64,000 nt of DNA from Variovorax sp. S12S4. Its GTDB lineage: Bacteria > Pseudomonadota > Gammaproteobacteria > Burkholderiales > Burkholderiaceae_C. This document shows positions 1-9,587 of this stretch, one piece after another (the stretch's first letter is position 1; the number at the start of each line of letters is the position of its first letter). The notes beneath the pieces were generated by a model. That model worked only from the letters and a program-made list of their open reading frames with translations. It made no database searches and was not told the DNA's origin. Made by a program: the position numbers and the translations under genes. The stretch is from positions 806,001-870,000 of the forward strand of contig NZ_JALPKR020000002.1 of assembly GCF_023195515.1 (NCBI RefSeq), read 5' to 3'.

Positions 1-543
1 GAGCTGGACACGGCCGTTCAGCCCTCGGTTTCGCACACCACCCGGCCACCGCGCGGGCAAGAAAAGCACGGCCGGGAGTACTTTTTCACCTCGCCGTCGG
101 AGTTCGACGCCATGATTGCCGCGGACGGCTTTGTGGAATGGGCCCACGTGCACGGGCACCGGTATGGCACCTCCAAAAAGGCCATTGAAGAGCGAATTGC
201 CCAGGGGGCGGACGTTATTCTGGAAATCGACTTCCAGGGCGCGATCCAGATTCGCAAGACCTTTGCCAACGCGGTCATGATTTTCATCTTGCCGCCAAGC
301 TGGGAAGAACTCCGCTCCCGGCTGGAACGGCGCGGCGAAGACAGCGCCGCCGTCATCGAGCTGCGGCTCAAGAATGCCGCCGAAGAGATGGCCCGGGCGG
401 GGGAATTCGACTTCGTTATAATCAACGAGTTATTTGAGCGCGCGCTTTTCGATCTCAAGGCGATCGTCCACGCTCAGCGGCTTCGGTACTCTGCACAACG
501 CCGCGCACGTGCCGACACATTTGCCGCACTGAACATCCCCTGA
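1..543 (+). CDS. gmk: Guanylate kinase, 5'-truncated by window edge
   Basis: Guanylate kinase phosphorylates GMP to GDP with ATP in the cytoplasm, feeding GTP, dGTP and (p)ppGpp synthesis. The reading frame is open from base 1 and its first residues match the GMP-binding part of the family ([10 protein letters not shown], then GREYFF). The N-terminal P-loop, roughly the first 25-30 residues, lies upstream of the window. About 180 codons remain before TGA, which fits the usual total of about 205 residues. rpoZ follows after 31 bp. The gmk-rpoZ-spoT order is classical in proteobacteria and joins guanine nucleotide supply to the stringent response. Confidence 0.95.
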   Translation, partial: ELDTAVQPSVSHTTRPPRGQEKHGREYFFTSPSEFDAMIAADGFVEWAHVHGHRYGTSKKAIEERIAQGADVILEIDFQGAIQIRKTFANAVMIFILPPSWEELRSRLERRGEDSAAVIELRLKNAAEEMARAGEFDFVIINELFERALFDLKAIVHAQRLRYSAQRRARADTFAALNIP

Positions 544-574
544 TTTCCTGCTCACTGACCGAAAGATTCTCATC

Positions 575-778
575 ATGGCCCGCATCACCGTCGAAGATTG
601 TCTGCTTCAGATCCCCAACCGCTTCCAGCTGGTTCTGGCCGCCACCTACCGTGCGCGCATGCTGAGCCAAGGCCATGCGCCCAAGATCGAGAGCAAGAAC
701 AAGCCCGCCGTGACCGCCCTGCGCGAGATCGCCGAAGGCAAGATCGGCATCGAAATGCTCAAGAAGGTGCCGGGCTGA
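575..778 (+). CDS. rpoZ: RNA polymerase omega subunit
   Basis: The 67-residue omega subunit binds the beta' subunit, helps RNA polymerase assembly and forms part of ppGpp binding site 1 in proteobacteria. The start [10 protein letters not shown] and the segment [14 protein letters not shown] are family hallmarks, and the length is normal. It sits between gmk and the (p)ppGpp synthase/hydrolase gene and is closed by a hairpin terminator about 20 bp after its stop. Probably co-transcribed with gmk. Confidence 0.96.
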   Translation: MARITVEDCLLQIPNRFQLVLAATYRARMLSQGHAPKIESKNKPAVTALREIAEGKIGIEMLKKVPG

Positions 779-800
779 TCTGACGCACCCCTGCAACGAA

Positions 801-827
801 AAGGCACCGCAAAGCGGTGCTTTTTTT
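801..827 (+). terminator. Rho-independent terminator after rpoZ
   Basis: A 7-bp perfect stem (GCACCGC at 804-810 with GCGGTGC at 814-820) has an AAA loop and is followed by seven T residues (821-827). It lies 23 bp after the rpoZ stop, so it probably ends the gmk-rpoZ message and leaves the next gene to a separate promoter or partial readthrough. Confidence 0.85.
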
Positions 828-871
828 ACGTCTGGACGCGTCCATACAGCGGTCACGCTAAAGTGGTAGCC

Positions 872-3127
872 ATGAGTGCGGTTGCCAAACATCAGTCCCA
901 TGCCCCTTCGGGCATGCCAAAGCCGAGCCCGGCGGCGCTGAATGCGGCCGCCGCAAGCTTTGCCGCGCTGACGGCCAGGCTCGATTACCTGAGCCCCGAG
1001 GACACCGAGCTGGTCCGCCGCGCCTACCGCTTTGCCGACGAGGCCCACCTGGGCCAGCTGCGCAACAGCGGCGAGCCCTACATTACGCACCCGATTGCCG
1101 TGGCGGCGCAATGTGCCGAATGGAAGCTCGACGCGCAGGCCCTGATGGCCGCCCTGCTGCACGACGCCATCGAAGATTGCGGCGTTACCAAGCCGGAGCT
1201 GATCGAACGCTTTGGCGCCCCAGTCGCCGAACTGGTCGACGGGCTCACCAAGCTGGACAAGCTGCAGTTCAACACGCGCGAAGAAAACCAGGCCGAATCG
1301 TTCCGCAAGATGCTGCTGGCCATGGCGCGCGACGTGCGCGTCATCCTGGTGAAGCTGGCCGATCGCACGCACAACATGCGCACGCTGGACGATGCGCCGC
1401 GCGAGAAATGGGCCCGCATTTCGCGCGAAACGCTCGAGATCTACGCGCCCATCGCCCACCGGCTCGGGCTGAACCAGACTTATCGCGAGCTGCAGGAGCT
1501 GTCGTTTCGCCACCTGAAGCCCTGGCGCTACGCCACGTTGTCCAAGGCCGTGGCCAAGGCGCGGGGCCGACGGCGCGATTTGATCCAGAAGGTGCAGAAA
1601 GAGGTCGAAACCGCTTTCTCGGCCGCCGGCATGACGCTGCGGATTGCTGGGCGCGAGAAAACGCTCTATTCCATCTACCGCAAGATGGAAGAAAAGCACC
1701 TGAGCTTTGCCCAGGTGACCGACATCTACGGTTTTCGGCTGATCGTGCCGAACGTGATCGCCTGCTACACGGGCCTGGGCATCCTGCACCAGATGTACAA
1801 GCCGCTGCCGGGCAAGTTCAAGGACCACATCGCCATTGCCAAGCTCAACGGCTACCAGTCGCTGCACACCACCCTGGTGGGCCCGGCCGGTGTGAACGTG
1901 GAGTTTCAGCTGCGCACGGAGGCCATGCACGTGGTGGCCGAATCCGGCGTGGCGGCGCATTGGCTCTACAAGGCCGCGGAGCCGAATGCGGCAAGCAACG
2001 ACCGGCTGGGCACCAAGTGGCTGCAGTCGCTGCTCGACATTCAGGACGAAACCCGCGACGCGGCCGAGTTCTGGGACCACGTCAAGGTCGACCTGTTCCC
2101 GGATGCGGTTTATGTGTTCACGCCGAAGAGCCAGATTCTGGCGCTGCCGCGCGGCGCCACAGTGGTCGACTTTGCCTACGCCATTCACAGCAACATCGGC
2201 GATCACACGTCTGCTGCACGTATCAACGGCGACCAGGTGCCGCTGCGCACCGAACTGAAGAACGGCGACGTGGTCGAGGTGATTACCGCGCCCGTGTCGA
2301 CGCCCAACCCGGCCTGGCTCGGCTTTGTTCGAACCGGGCGCGCGCGCTCCAAGATTCGCCATTATTTGAAGACGCTGGCGCACGCCGAGTCCGAAGGCCT
2401 GGGCGAAAAACTGCTCGCGCAGGCGCTGCGTGCCGAGGGCCTCAGCAAGTTGCCGGCCGACGATGCCGAGCATCAGGCGCTGTGGGAAAAGTTGCTGCGC
2501 TTTACCGGCAACCGGACGCGCGCCGAGCTGCTGACCGACATCGGCCTTGGCAAGCGAATTGCCAGCATCGTCGCCAAGCGGCTTGTGGCCATGCTCTCCG
2601 AACTGGGCGAGCGGCCGGATGCGCTGCTGCTGAGCCGCGAGCGCTTCATTTCGCACGAAACCATTTCGCAGGGCGCCGTGACGCTGGACGGAAGCGAGAA
2701 CTCCTCTGTTCGCTTTGCCCTGTGCTGCCGTCCGATTCCGGGCGATGAGATCGTCGGCTACCTTGGGCACGGCGAAGGCTTGGTGGTGCACACCGAAAGC
2801 TGCGGCGTCGGCCAACGCTTGCGCCATAAAGACAGCGAGCGCTTTTTCGCGGTCGAATGGGCGGACGAACCGACCCGCGCCTTCGAAACCGGTGTGGTGA
2901 TTACCGTGCGCAACGACAAGGGCGTGCTCGCACGGGTGGCCGCAACGCTGGCGGACGCCGAAGCGGACATCACGCACGTCGAAATGGCCGACGAAACGCC
3001 GCAGGATTCAACCGACCTGCGCTTTGTGATTGCCGTGCGTGATCGAAGCCATCTCGACGCGGTGTTGCGTGCGGCGCGGCGAACAGCCTCTGTGTTGACC
3101 GCGGCGCGAACGGTTCCGGCGCCCTGA
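872..3127 (+). CDS. spoT: Bifunctional (p)ppGpp synthase/hydrolase (RelA/SpoT family)
   Basis: Makes and degrades the alarmone (p)ppGpp. Domains in order: HD hydrolase (conserved HDAIED near residue 97, so hydrolase competence is expected), synthetase (GREKTLYSIYRKM, then DIYGFRLI), TGS (VYVFTPKSQILALPRGATVVDFAYAIHS), helical region and C-terminal ACT domain (VVITVRNDKGVLARVAATLADAEADITHV). ATG 872 gives about 751 residues; an in-frame GTG at 863 would add three residues, and I prefer the ATG. The gene converges on greB with an 18-bp gap. An adjacent rpoZ is the usual context. The symbol spoT follows proteobacterial custom; rel would also be acceptable. Confidence 0.95.
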   Translation: MSAVAKHQSHAPSGMPKPSPAALNAAAASFAALTARLDYLSPEDTELVRRAYRFADEAHLGQLRNSGEPYITHPIAVAAQCAEWKLDAQALMAALLHDAIEDCGVTKPELIERFGAPVAELVDGLTKLDKLQFNTREENQAESFRKMLLAMARDVRVILVKLADRTHNMRTLDDAPREKWARISRETLEIYAPIAHRLGLNQTYRELQELSFRHLKPWRYATLSKAVAKARGRRRDLIQKVQKEVETAFSAAGMTLRIAGREKTLYSIYRKMEEKHLSFAQVTDIYGFRLIVPNVIACYTGLGILHQMYKPLPGKFKDHIAIAKLNGYQSLHTTLVGPAGVNVEFQLRTEAMHVVAESGVAAHWLYKAAEPNAASNDRLGTKWLQSLLDIQDETRDAAEFWDHVKVDLFPDAVYVFTPKSQILALPRGATVVDFAYAIHSNIGDHTSAARINGDQVPLRTELKNGDVVEVITAPVSTPNPAWLGFVRTGRARSKIRHYLKTLAHAESEGLGEKLLAQALRAEGLSKLPADDAEHQALWEKLLRFTGNRTRAELLTDIGLGKRIASIVAKRLVAMLSELGERPDALLLSRERFISHETISQGAVTLDGSENSSVRFALCCRPIPGDEIVGYLGHGEGLVVHTESCGVGQRLRHKDSERFFAVEWADEPTRAFETGVVITVRNDKGVLARVAATLADAEADITHVEMADETPQDSTDLRFVIAVRDRSHLDAVLRAARRTASVLTAARTVPAP

Positions 3128-3146
3128 AACGCCGGCCGTGCGGCGC

Positions 3147-3731
3147 TTACTCCGCGGTGCTTGAACCCGCAGAGGGAGCGGGATAGCTCACAGACAGCAA
3201 CTCGACCTCATGCGTGCCGCCCGGCGTCACGAGCTTCACCACGTCGCCCTCGCGTGACTTGAGCAAGGCCCTCGCGATGGGCGAAATCCAGCTGACTTGC
3301 GATTGGGCGCTGTCCGCTTCGTCGATGCCCAGGATGGTCACACTGCGCTCGTCGCCCGTTTCATCGGCATAGCGCACCGTGGCGCCAAAGAAAACCTGAT
3401 CGCTGCCATGGTGCACCGAGGGGTCGGTCACCTCGGCAATCTCCAGCCGCTTGGTCAGAAAGCGAATGCGCCGATCGATTTCTCGCAGGCGCTTTTTGCC
3501 GTAGAGGTAATCGCCATTCTCCGAGCGGTCGCCATTCTTGGCCGCCCAATGCACCGCCTCGACGACCTTGGGGCGCTCTTCGTCCATCAATTGCAGCAAT
3601 TCGTCGCGCAGCCGGGCATATCCCGCTGGCGTGATGTAATTCTTGCTTCCGCTGGGCAGCGCCGGGCCGGCGCTTTCGCCGCCGTCGTCGTCTTCGTCGG
3701 CGTCGGTTTCCTTGGTGAATGCTTTGCTCAA
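3147..3731 (-). CDS. greB: Transcription elongation factor GreB
   Basis: GreB enters the RNA polymerase secondary channel and stimulates cleavage of backtracked transcripts. The coiled-coil N-terminal half (YITPAGYARLRDELLQL, then RSENGDYLYGKKRLREIDRRIRFL) and C-terminal FKBP-like half (FGATVRYADETG, then ISPIARALL) are clear. I choose the TTG at 3731, giving the N-terminus (M)SKAFTKE, because GGAGG lies 7 nt upstream. The ATG at 3770 is unlikely since it lies inside the terminator stem of the upstream gene. The protein is 194 residues with an acidic insert after SKAFTKE; plain GreB is about 160. Confidence 0.92.
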   Translation of the reverse strand: MSKAFTKETDADEDDDGGESAGPALPSGSKNYITPAGYARLRDELLQLMDEERPKVVEAVHWAAKNGDRSENGDYLYGKKRLREIDRRIRFLTKRLEIAEVTDPSVHHGSDQVFFGATVRYADETGDERSVTILGIDEADSAQSQVSWISPIARALLKSREGDVVKLVTPGGTHEVELLSVSYPAPSAGSSTAE

Positions 3732-3749
3732 GGCAAAACCTCCGAATTT

Positions 3750-3780
3750 AAAAAGGCCCGCAACTTTCATTGCAGGCCTT
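3750..3780 (-). terminator. Rho-independent terminator between the upstream secreted-protein gene and greB
   Basis: Read on the minus strand, an 11-bp stem with one mismatch (arms 3770-3780 and 3753-3763, six-base loop) is followed by a run of T. It ends the message of the gene at 3874-4323 and lies just before the greB ribosome-binding site. Its position argues against the upstream ATG as the greB start. Confidence 0.75.
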
Positions 3781-3873
3781 CATGATGAAGTGCGGCGAAC
3801 TCCTGAGTCGCCCGTTCAACATATTGTGCCCCGATCCTTGGGGGCGAGGCCTTGCGTACCGGGCCGACTTGCT

Positions 3874-4323
3874 TCACCCCAGGTCGGAGCGCTTGCAGTC
3901 GAAAACCACGCTTTGTTCGACGGCGCGCAGCGCGGGCACCTTGTTCACGAACGTCACGCCGGCGCTCATCAGGCGCCACTCTGTGGTCTTGAACAGCTTG
4001 AAGAGGCTCGTGGTTTCGACCCCGACCGTCGGGATGGAGTTGAAGACATAGACGGGCTCGCCGGACTGGCTTTCTTCCATGTTCACCAGGTCCGCTCTCA
4101 GCTTGCCCATGGTTTCCGTGTCTTTCGTCCTGGAGCGAACGACGTCCATGTTGACGGTGCGAGAGTGCTCGTCGATTGAAATCCTGCGGATCGAATTGAG
4201 GGACGAGGCGGTTCCGCTGTTCGCGCCCGGAATGCAGGTGATCTTTCCTGCCCAGACCGAACCTGTGGCCAAGGACAGCAAGAAAAGGAGCGGAAGTGCG
4301 AGTCTTTTTGCGTGAGTACCCAT
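3874..4323 (-). CDS. Uncharacterised secreted protein with signal peptide
   Basis: A 149-residue protein with a Sec-type signal peptide (positive MGTHAKR, hydrophobic LALPLLFLLSLATGSVWA, likely cut after VWAG near residue 25). The mature part is about 125 residues, contains two cysteines (near both ends, possibly one disulfide) and has a mixed beta-like pattern. I do not recognise the family. It is monocistronic: its own terminator lies downstream and an AT-rich promoter region upstream. A periplasmic location is inferred from the signal peptide only. Confidence 0.75.
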   Translation of the reverse strand: MGTHAKRLALPLLFLLSLATGSVWAGKITCIPGANSGTASSLNSIRRISIDEHSRTVNMDVVRSRTKDTETMGKLRADLVNMEESQSGEPVYVFNSIPTVGVETTSLFKLFKTTEWRLMSAGVTFVNKVPALRAVEQSVVFDCKRSDLG

Positions 4324-4514
4324 GATTCACTCTAAGCCGTTTCCCCGGCCGGCAGGGTTCGACCTATGTCTTACGGACTAATTGTTACGGTATCAATAAA
4401 CGTTAACATTTTCGTCTTCACGTGAAATAAGTCACATTCTTAATTCCCGAGGCTTGCTACTGATGAGTTGAACGGGAGAGAAGCTCCGAGCTCTATGGAC
4501 TCTGGTGGGAAGCA
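4324..4514. promoter_or_regulatory. AT-rich divergent intergenic region
   Basis: About 190 bp between two divergent small genes. The stretch 4370-4445 is much richer in A and T than its surroundings and plausibly holds promoters for one or both directions. I cannot assign a -35/-10 pair with confidence. Confidence 0.35.
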
Positions 4515-4778
4515 ATGGTCACTCAGGTCATTCATAACGCGACCATCACGTTGCAGTTGCCCTACGGCATGAGCGCCAGCGCCGAAGTCGCGGCGCTGCG
4601 GGCCGCGGGCATTCCGGTCGACGGGTTGGGCAATGCAACCTCGGGTTATCTGTTCGTGCGGACCACGGGCCGCGGTGACAACCGGACGAACACCTTTCGG
4701 TGGTTTGCCACGAGCATCGGCAGCGATCCCATCGATGTGACCACCTTGCCTGGGGGCCCCTCTCTGGCATGCCGATAG
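4515..4778 (+). CDS. Hypothetical small protein
   Basis: An 87-residue open frame starting MVTQVIHNATITLQLPYG. A weak purine-rich stretch (GGGAAG) precedes the ATG. There is no signal peptide, membrane segment or recognised motif. It follows the AT-rich intergenic region and ends just before the terminator stem of the tRNA-Arg gene on the other strand. A chance open frame is possible in this high-GC genome; the promoter-like DNA upstream is the main reason for listing it. Confidence 0.45.
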   Translation: MVTQVIHNATITLQLPYGMSASAEVAALRAAGIPVDGLGNATSGYLFVRTTGRGDNRTNTFRWFATSIGSDPIDVTTLPGGPSLACR

Positions 4779-4781
4779 ACA

Positions 4782-4822
4782 AAAAGGAAAAGGGTTAGGA
4801 CACGTTGATGTCCTAACCCTTT
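4782..4822 (-). terminator. Terminator downstream of tRNA-Arg
   Basis: A long stem of about 14 bp (4789-4801 with 4810-4822, eight-base loop) is followed on the minus strand by TTTTCCTTTTT. It lies 8 bp beyond the tRNA 3' end. It is a strong intrinsic terminator for the tRNA-Met/tRNA-Arg transcript. Confidence 0.85.
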
Positions 4823-4829
4823 AAGAGAG

Positions 4830-4906
4830 TGGTGCGGCTGGCAGGAATTGAACCCACGACCCCTTGGTTCGTAGCCAAGTACTCTATCCAACTGAGCTAC
4901 AGCCGC
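4830..4906 (-). tRNA. tRNA-Arg (anticodon ACG)
   Basis: A 77-nt cloverleaf including the encoded CCA. The acceptor stem GCGGCTG pairs with CAGCCGC. The D arm is TAGCTCAGTTGGAT, the anticodon loop is CTACGAA (ACG), and the T arm contains GGTTCAATTCC. The A at position 34 is normally deaminated to inosine by TadA to read CGN codons. It lies downstream of tRNA-Met on the same strand, with a terminator after it. Confidence 0.96.
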
Positions 4907-4969
4907 ACAGCTATCGATTATAGCATCCATTTTTGGCCCAAACCGGACCAGCTCAGAAATGAATGCAAG

Positions 4970-5046
<77 letters not shown>

Positions 5047-5079
5047 ACGAGAGACCTCGATTCTATTCGCCGTGCAGCC

Positions 5080-6087
5080 CTACTTACGGTGGCTCAGCGC
5101 GTTGCTGACCAGGCGCGAGGTGATGTCGACGATCTGGATCATGCGCTCGTAAGGCATGCGGGTCGGCCCGATGACGCCGAGGGTGCCCACGACCTGCCCA
5201 TCGACCTCGTAGTTGGCGCTGACGATGGAAAGCTCTTCGATCGGCACCACCTGGCTCTCGCCGCCGATGAAGATGCGCACGCCCTCGGCTTTGCTCGACA
5301 CGTCGAGCAGCCGCATGAGCTGCGCCTTCTGTTCGAACAGTTCGAAGGCGCGGCGCAGTTGTCCCATGTCGCTGGAAAAGTCGGTCACCGAGAGCAGGTT
5401 GCGCTCGCCGGAGATCACAACGTCGTCTTCCTGCGCTTCGGTCAACACCTCGGAGCTGACCTTGACGGCCGCCTGCATCAGCGCGGCAATCTCGCCGCGC
5501 AGCTTTTCGACTTCTGACTGAAGCCGGTCGCGCACCTGCTCGATGGTCAGGCCCGCATAGTGGGCGTTGATGTAGTTCGACGCCTCGACCAGTTGCGACT
5601 GCGAATAGTCGGCCTCGGGAAAGATCACGCGGTTTTGCACGTCGCCGTCCGGCGAGACGATGATCACCAGCAGCCGCCGCTCGGAAAGCTTCAGGAACTC
5701 GATCTGCTTGAACACTGACGCCCGCCGAGGCGCCATGACGACGCCCACGAACTGCGACAGGTTGGACAACAGGCTGGCCGCGTTGGCTATCACCTTCTGC
5801 GGTTGGTCGGGCGCCAGGCTCGGCGCGCTCATCTGCTCGCGCTCGGCAGTGAGCATGGTGTCGACGAAGAGCCGGTAGCCACGGGCCGTGGGAATGCGGC
5901 CGGCCGAGGTGTGCGGGCTGGCAATCAGCCCCAGCGCCTCGAGGTCCGACATGACGTTGCGGATGGTCGCGGGCGAAAGGTCCAGCCCCGGCGCGCGCGA
6001 CAAAGTCCGCGACCCGACCGGTTGGCCTTCGGCGATGTAACGCTCCACCAAAGTCTTGAGGAGCAACTTGGCACGGTCGTCCAGCAT
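5080..6087 (-). CDS. hrcA: Heat-inducible transcription repressor HrcA
   Basis: HrcA binds the CIRCE operator and represses chaperone genes; GroEL assists its folding, so unfolded-protein load relieves repression. The 335-residue protein starts with the winged-helix part ([20 protein letters not shown], then [19 protein letters not shown] and [16 protein letters not shown]) and ends with the conserved [14 protein letters not shown]. It is divergent from nadK with only 28 bp between the start codons. A perfect CIRCE lies in this window at 49665-49691 in front of rpoH. I see no CIRCE at hrcA itself. Confidence 0.97.
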   Translation of the reverse strand: MLDDRAKLLLKTLVERYIAEGQPVGSRTLSRAPGLDLSPATIRNVMSDLEALGLIASPHTSAGRIPTARGYRLFVDTMLTAEREQMSAPSLAPDQPQKVIANAASLLSNLSQFVGVVMAPRRASVFKQIEFLKLSERRLLVIIVSPDGDVQNRVIFPEADYSQSQLVEASNYINAHYAGLTIEQVRDRLQSEVEKLRGEIAALMQAAVKVSSEVLTEAQEDDVVISGERNLLSVTDFSSDMGQLRRAFELFEQKAQLMRLLDVSSKAEGVRIFIGGESQVVPIEELSIVSANYEVDGQVVGTLGVIGPTRMPYERMIQIVDITSRLVSNALSHRK

Positions 6088-6115
6088 TGCAAGATTTTAG
6101 TGTTGTAATTTGTAT

Positions 6116-7027
6116 ATGACTTCCCGCTTTCGCAACGTCGCCCTGATCGGCAAATACCAGGCTTCAGGCGCCCGGGCGCAAGCGGACGCGCGCGACGGCG
6201 TCATGGAAGATATTGGCGCCTTCCTTGAATCGCAAGGGTGCACTGTTTTCGTCGAAAAATCCGCTGCTGCAGAGGCCGCTGCGGACGCCATCGCAGGCGG
6301 CCGCTACGAGGCGCTGAGCGTAGAAGAAATCGGGCAGCGCTGCGACCTGGGCCTGGTGGTCGGGGGCGACGGCACCATGCTGGGCATCGGCCGGCAACTG
6401 GCGTGCTACGGCATTCCGCTGATCGGCATCAACCGCGGCCGGCTCGGCTTCATCACCGACATTCCGCTCGACAACTACCAGGCCACGCTGATTCCCATGC
6501 TGGCCGGCGAATACGAAGAAGACCACCGCAGCCTGATGCATGCACAGGTCATGCGCGACGGTCTATCGGTTTTCGACGCGCTGGCAATGAACGATGTGGT
6601 GGTGAACCGCGACTCCACCTCGGGCATGGTCGAGTTGCGAGTGTCAGTGGGCCGGCACTTCGTGGCCAACCAGCGCGCCGACGGGCTGATCATTGCGTCT
6701 CCCACAGGCTCGACGGCGTATGCGCTGTCGGCCGGCGGGCCGCTGCTGCACCCGGCGGTGCCGGGCTGGGTGCTGGTGCCCATTGCACCGCACACCTTGT
6801 CGAACCGCCCGGTGCTGCTGCCCGACGCGGACGAGATCGTGATCGAACTGGTGTCGGGGCGCGGCGCCAGCGCCAATTTCGACATGCAGTCCTTGGCCTC
6901 GCTCGCCATCGGCGACCGAGTGGTGGTGCGGCGCTCCGACTTCCGGGTTCGCTTTCTGCACCCGCGCGGCTGGAGCTATTTCGACACGCTGCGCAAGAAA
7001 CTACATTGGAACGAAGGGGGCTCCTGA
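6116..7027 (+). CDS. nadK: NAD kinase
   Basis: Phosphorylates NAD to NADP in the cytoplasm. The GGDGT motif is at residues 83-87. The acidic motif appears as NRDSTSGM, and the [17 protein letters not shown] segment follows. ATG 6116 gives 303 residues, normal for the family; a TTG two codons upstream is less likely. It starts 28 bp from the divergent hrcA start and is followed by recN one base after its stop, so nadK-recN-rapZ form one operon. The hrcA/nadK/recN arrangement is common in proteobacteria. Confidence 0.97.
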   Translation: MTSRFRNVALIGKYQASGARAQADARDGVMEDIGAFLESQGCTVFVEKSAAAEAAADAIAGGRYEALSVEEIGQRCDLGLVVGGDGTMLGIGRQLACYGIPLIGINRGRLGFITDIPLDNYQATLIPMLAGEYEEDHRSLMHAQVMRDGLSVFDALAMNDVVVNRDSTSGMVELRVSVGRHFVANQRADGLIIASPTGSTAYALSAGGPLLHPAVPGWVLVPIAPHTLSNRPVLLPDADEIVIELVSGRGASANFDMQSLASLAIGDRVVVRRSDFRVRFLHPRGWSYFDTLRKKLHWNEGGS

Positions 7028-7028
7028 G

Positions 7029-8708
7029 ATGGCGCTGCGACGCATCGCACTGCGCGACTTCGTGATCGTGCGATCACTCGAACTCGACCTGTCCGCCGGT
7101 TTTACGGTGCTCACCGGCGAAACCGGCGCGGGCAAATCCATATTGATCGACGCGCTTCAGCTGGCGCTGGGCAACCGCGCGGATGCAGGCGCGGTGCGCG
7201 AGGGCGCCGAGCGCCTCGACGTGAGCGCTGAATTCGATGCCGACCCGGCCTTCGCGGCCTGGCTCGACGAAGGCGGATTCGAATCCGGCGACGCTCTGCT
7301 GCTGCGCCGCACGGTGGACCTGCAAGGCCGCAGCCGCGGCTGGATCAACGGCAGCCCGGCCACGGCAACGCAGTTGCGGGAGCTCGGCGACCGCCTGCTC
7401 GACATTCACGGCCAGCATGCATGGCAAAGCCTGACGCGCCCCGAGGCCGTGCGCGGCCTGCTCGACGCCTATGCCGGCGTGCGCACCGATGCGCTGGACG
7501 CGGCGTGGCACAGCTGGCGGCAGGCGATCTCCGCACTCGACAACGCGCGCTCCGCGCAGAATTCTCTGCAGCGCGAGCGTGAACGGCTGCAATGGCAGAT
7601 TGCCGAAGTGATGAAGCTGGCGCCCGCCGAGGGCGAGTGGGAAGAGCTCTCGACCAACCACGCGCGCATCTCTAACGCGCAGGCGCTGATCGACGCGGCG
7701 CAGGGCGCAAGCCAGGCGCTCGAAGACGACGACAACGGCGCCCTGGCGGCGCTCTCGCGCGCGGTGACGCTGCTGCAGAACTGCGAGCACATCGAGCCCG
7801 AATTCCGCGCGCTCGGCGAAGTGCTGGCCTCCAGCGTGGCGCAGGCCTCAGACGCCGCGCATTCGCTGCACGGCTACCTGCGCGACGCAGAGGCCGATCC
7901 GCAGCGCCTTGCCGAACTGGACGAGCGCATGGGGTTGTGGATGTCGCTGGCGCGCCGCTACAAGCGCACGCCCGACGACCTGCCCGCGCTGCTGGCGGGA
8001 TGGCAAGCCGAGTTGAAGGCGTTGGACGCACAAAGCGACCTCGAAGGCCTGGAGCGTGCCGAACAGGCTGCGCAGCAGGCCTACATGAAGGAAGCCAAGG
8101 CGCTCGCCAAGTCTCGCAAGCAGGCCGCACCGCGCTTGTCCGAAGCGGTCACGCAAGCCATGCAGGGGCTGGGCATGCAGGGCGGCCGGTTCGAAGTCGA
8201 ACTGCAGCCGCTCGCGCAGCCGGGCCGCGCCGGGCTCGAAGACGTCGCTTTTCTGGTGAGCGGCCATCCGGGCAGCACGCCCCGCCCCATCGGCAAGGTG
8301 GCTTCGGGCGGCGAGCTTTCCCGCATTGCCTTGGCCATTGCGGTCACCACGAGCCAGCTTGGCGCCGCGCAAACGCTGATCTTCGACGAGGTCGATGCCG
8401 GCGTGGGCGGCGCTGTTGCAGAGACCGTGGGGCGCCTCATGAAGCAGCTCGGGCGCGACCGCCAGGTGCTGGCCGTCACGCACCTGCCGCAAGTGGCCGC
8501 CTGTGCCGATCACCACCTGGTAGTGGCCAAGCGCCAGACGGCCGCGGCCGGCCAGGACGGCCCGCGCACCGAAAGCGGCGTTTCGCGCCTGGACGACGAA
8601 AACCGCGCCCGGGAAATCGCCCGCATGCTCGGCGGCGAGAAGGTTTCGCACACCTCGCTGGCGCATGCCCGCGAAATGCTGGGCCACAAGACATCGGCGA
8701 CGCTGTGA
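7029..8708 (+). CDS. recN: DNA repair protein RecN
   Basis: An SMC-like ATPase acting in double-strand break repair with RecA. The 559-residue protein has Walker A GETGAGKS (residues 30-37), a long central coiled coil, the ABC signature SGGELSRI, and Walker [13 protein letters not shown] near the C-terminus. It starts one base after the nadK stop and its TGA overlaps the rapZ ATG by one base, so translation is probably coupled. I see no clear LexA box directly upstream; any SOS control would act at the nadK promoter. Confidence 0.96.
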   Translation: MALRRIALRDFVIVRSLELDLSAGFTVLTGETGAGKSILIDALQLALGNRADAGAVREGAERLDVSAEFDADPAFAAWLDEGGFESGDALLLRRTVDLQGRSRGWINGSPATATQLRELGDRLLDIHGQHAWQSLTRPEAVRGLLDAYAGVRTDALDAAWHSWRQAISALDNARSAQNSLQRERERLQWQIAEVMKLAPAEGEWEELSTNHARISNAQALIDAAQGASQALEDDDNGALAALSRAVTLLQNCEHIEPEFRALGEVLASSVAQASDAAHSLHGYLRDAEADPQRLAELDERMGLWMSLARRYKRTPDDLPALLAGWQAELKALDAQSDLEGLERAEQAAQQAYMKEAKALAKSRKQAAPRLSEAVTQAMQGLGMQGGRFEVELQPLAQPGRAGLEDVAFLVSGHPGSTPRPIGKVASGGELSRIALAIAVTTSQLGAAQTLIFDEVDAGVGGAVAETVGRLMKQLGRDRQVLAVTHLPQVAACADHHLVVAKRQTAAAGQDGPRTESGVSRLDDENRAREIARMLGGEKVSHTSLAHAREMLGHKTSATL

Positions 8709-9583
8709 TGAACCTCGATCTGGTGCTCATCACCGGCATGTCGGGTTCGGGCAAATCCGTCGCATTGCATGCACTGGAAGACGCGGGCTACTACTGCGTC
8801 GACAACCTGCCGCCCGAGTTGCTGACGCCGTTCATCGCGCTGCAGCACGAGCAGGAAGCCAAGCGCGTTGCCATTGCCATGGACGTGCGCAGCGGCGTGT
8901 CGCTGCCGATCGTTCCGCAGCAACTCGAGGCGCTGCGGCACGACGGTGTTTCGCTGCGTTCGCTGTTTCTCGACGCCACCACCGATGCCCTGCTGCGGCG
9001 CTATTCGGAAACCCGCCGGCGGCACCCGCTCTCGCGCCAGGAGGGCCGCACCGACGCGCCCGAGCAGGAGCGCGCGCTGATACAGGCCATTGAACTGGAG
9101 CGCGAGTTGCTGGCCGACCTGCGCGACGGCGCCGACGTCATCGACACCAGCCTGATACGGCCGGCGCAGCTCCAGAGCTACATCAAGGCGCTGATCTCTG
9201 CGCCGCAAAGCGCGCTGACGCTGGTGTTCGAATCGTTCGCCTTCAAGCGCGGCGTGCCGCTGGACGCCGACTACGTGTTCGACGTGCGCATGCTCCCCAA
9301 TCCGCATTACGTGCCGACCTTGCGGCCGCTCACCGGCCGCGACGCGCCGGTGGTCGAATGGCTGCGCGAGCACGAAGACGTGGCACGCATGTACGATGAC
9401 ATCGAGCAGTTTCTTTCGCGCTGGCTCGATGCGCTGGCGCGAGACCACCGCAGCTACGTGACGGTGGCCATCGGCTGCACGGGCGGCCAGCACCGATCGG
9501 TTTTCCTGGTCGAACAGCTGGCACGTGCCTTTGGCGCGCGTTGGGGAGCCCTCAAGCGGCACCGCGAACTCGACGCAATCTGA
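8708..9583 (+). CDS. rapZ: RNase adapter protein RapZ / nucleotide-binding YvcJ family
   Basis: In enterobacteria RapZ delivers the sRNA GlmZ to RNase E and so tunes glucosamine-6-phosphate synthase; the role in betaproteobacteria is less clear. The 291-residue protein has Walker A GMSGSGKS (residues 10-17), the VDNLPPEL motif, and the C-terminal segment [20 protein letters not shown]. The ATG overlaps the recN stop (TGATG). It converges on mutY with a 4-bp gap and no obvious hairpin. Confidence 0.95.
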   Translation: MNLDLVLITGMSGSGKSVALHALEDAGYYCVDNLPPELLTPFIALQHEQEAKRVAIAMDVRSGVSLPIVPQQLEALRHDGVSLRSLFLDATTDALLRRYSETRRRHPLSRQEGRTDAPEQERALIQAIELERELLADLRDGADVIDTSLIRPAQLQSYIKALISAPQSALTLVFESFAFKRGVPLDADYVFDVRMLPNPHYVPTLRPLTGRDAPVVEWLREHEDVARMYDDIEQFLSRWLDALARDHRSYVTVAIGCTGGQHRSVFLVEQLARAFGARWGALKRHRELDAI

Positions 9584-9587
9584 GCAG

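Noticed and set aside
455..2977. Long open frame of 840 codons on the strand opposite spoT
   Set aside because: It is antisense to a clearly conserved gene in a high-GC genome, where third-position bias leaves the opposite frame open. The protein is low-complexity in Arg, Ala, Gly and His and matches nothing.
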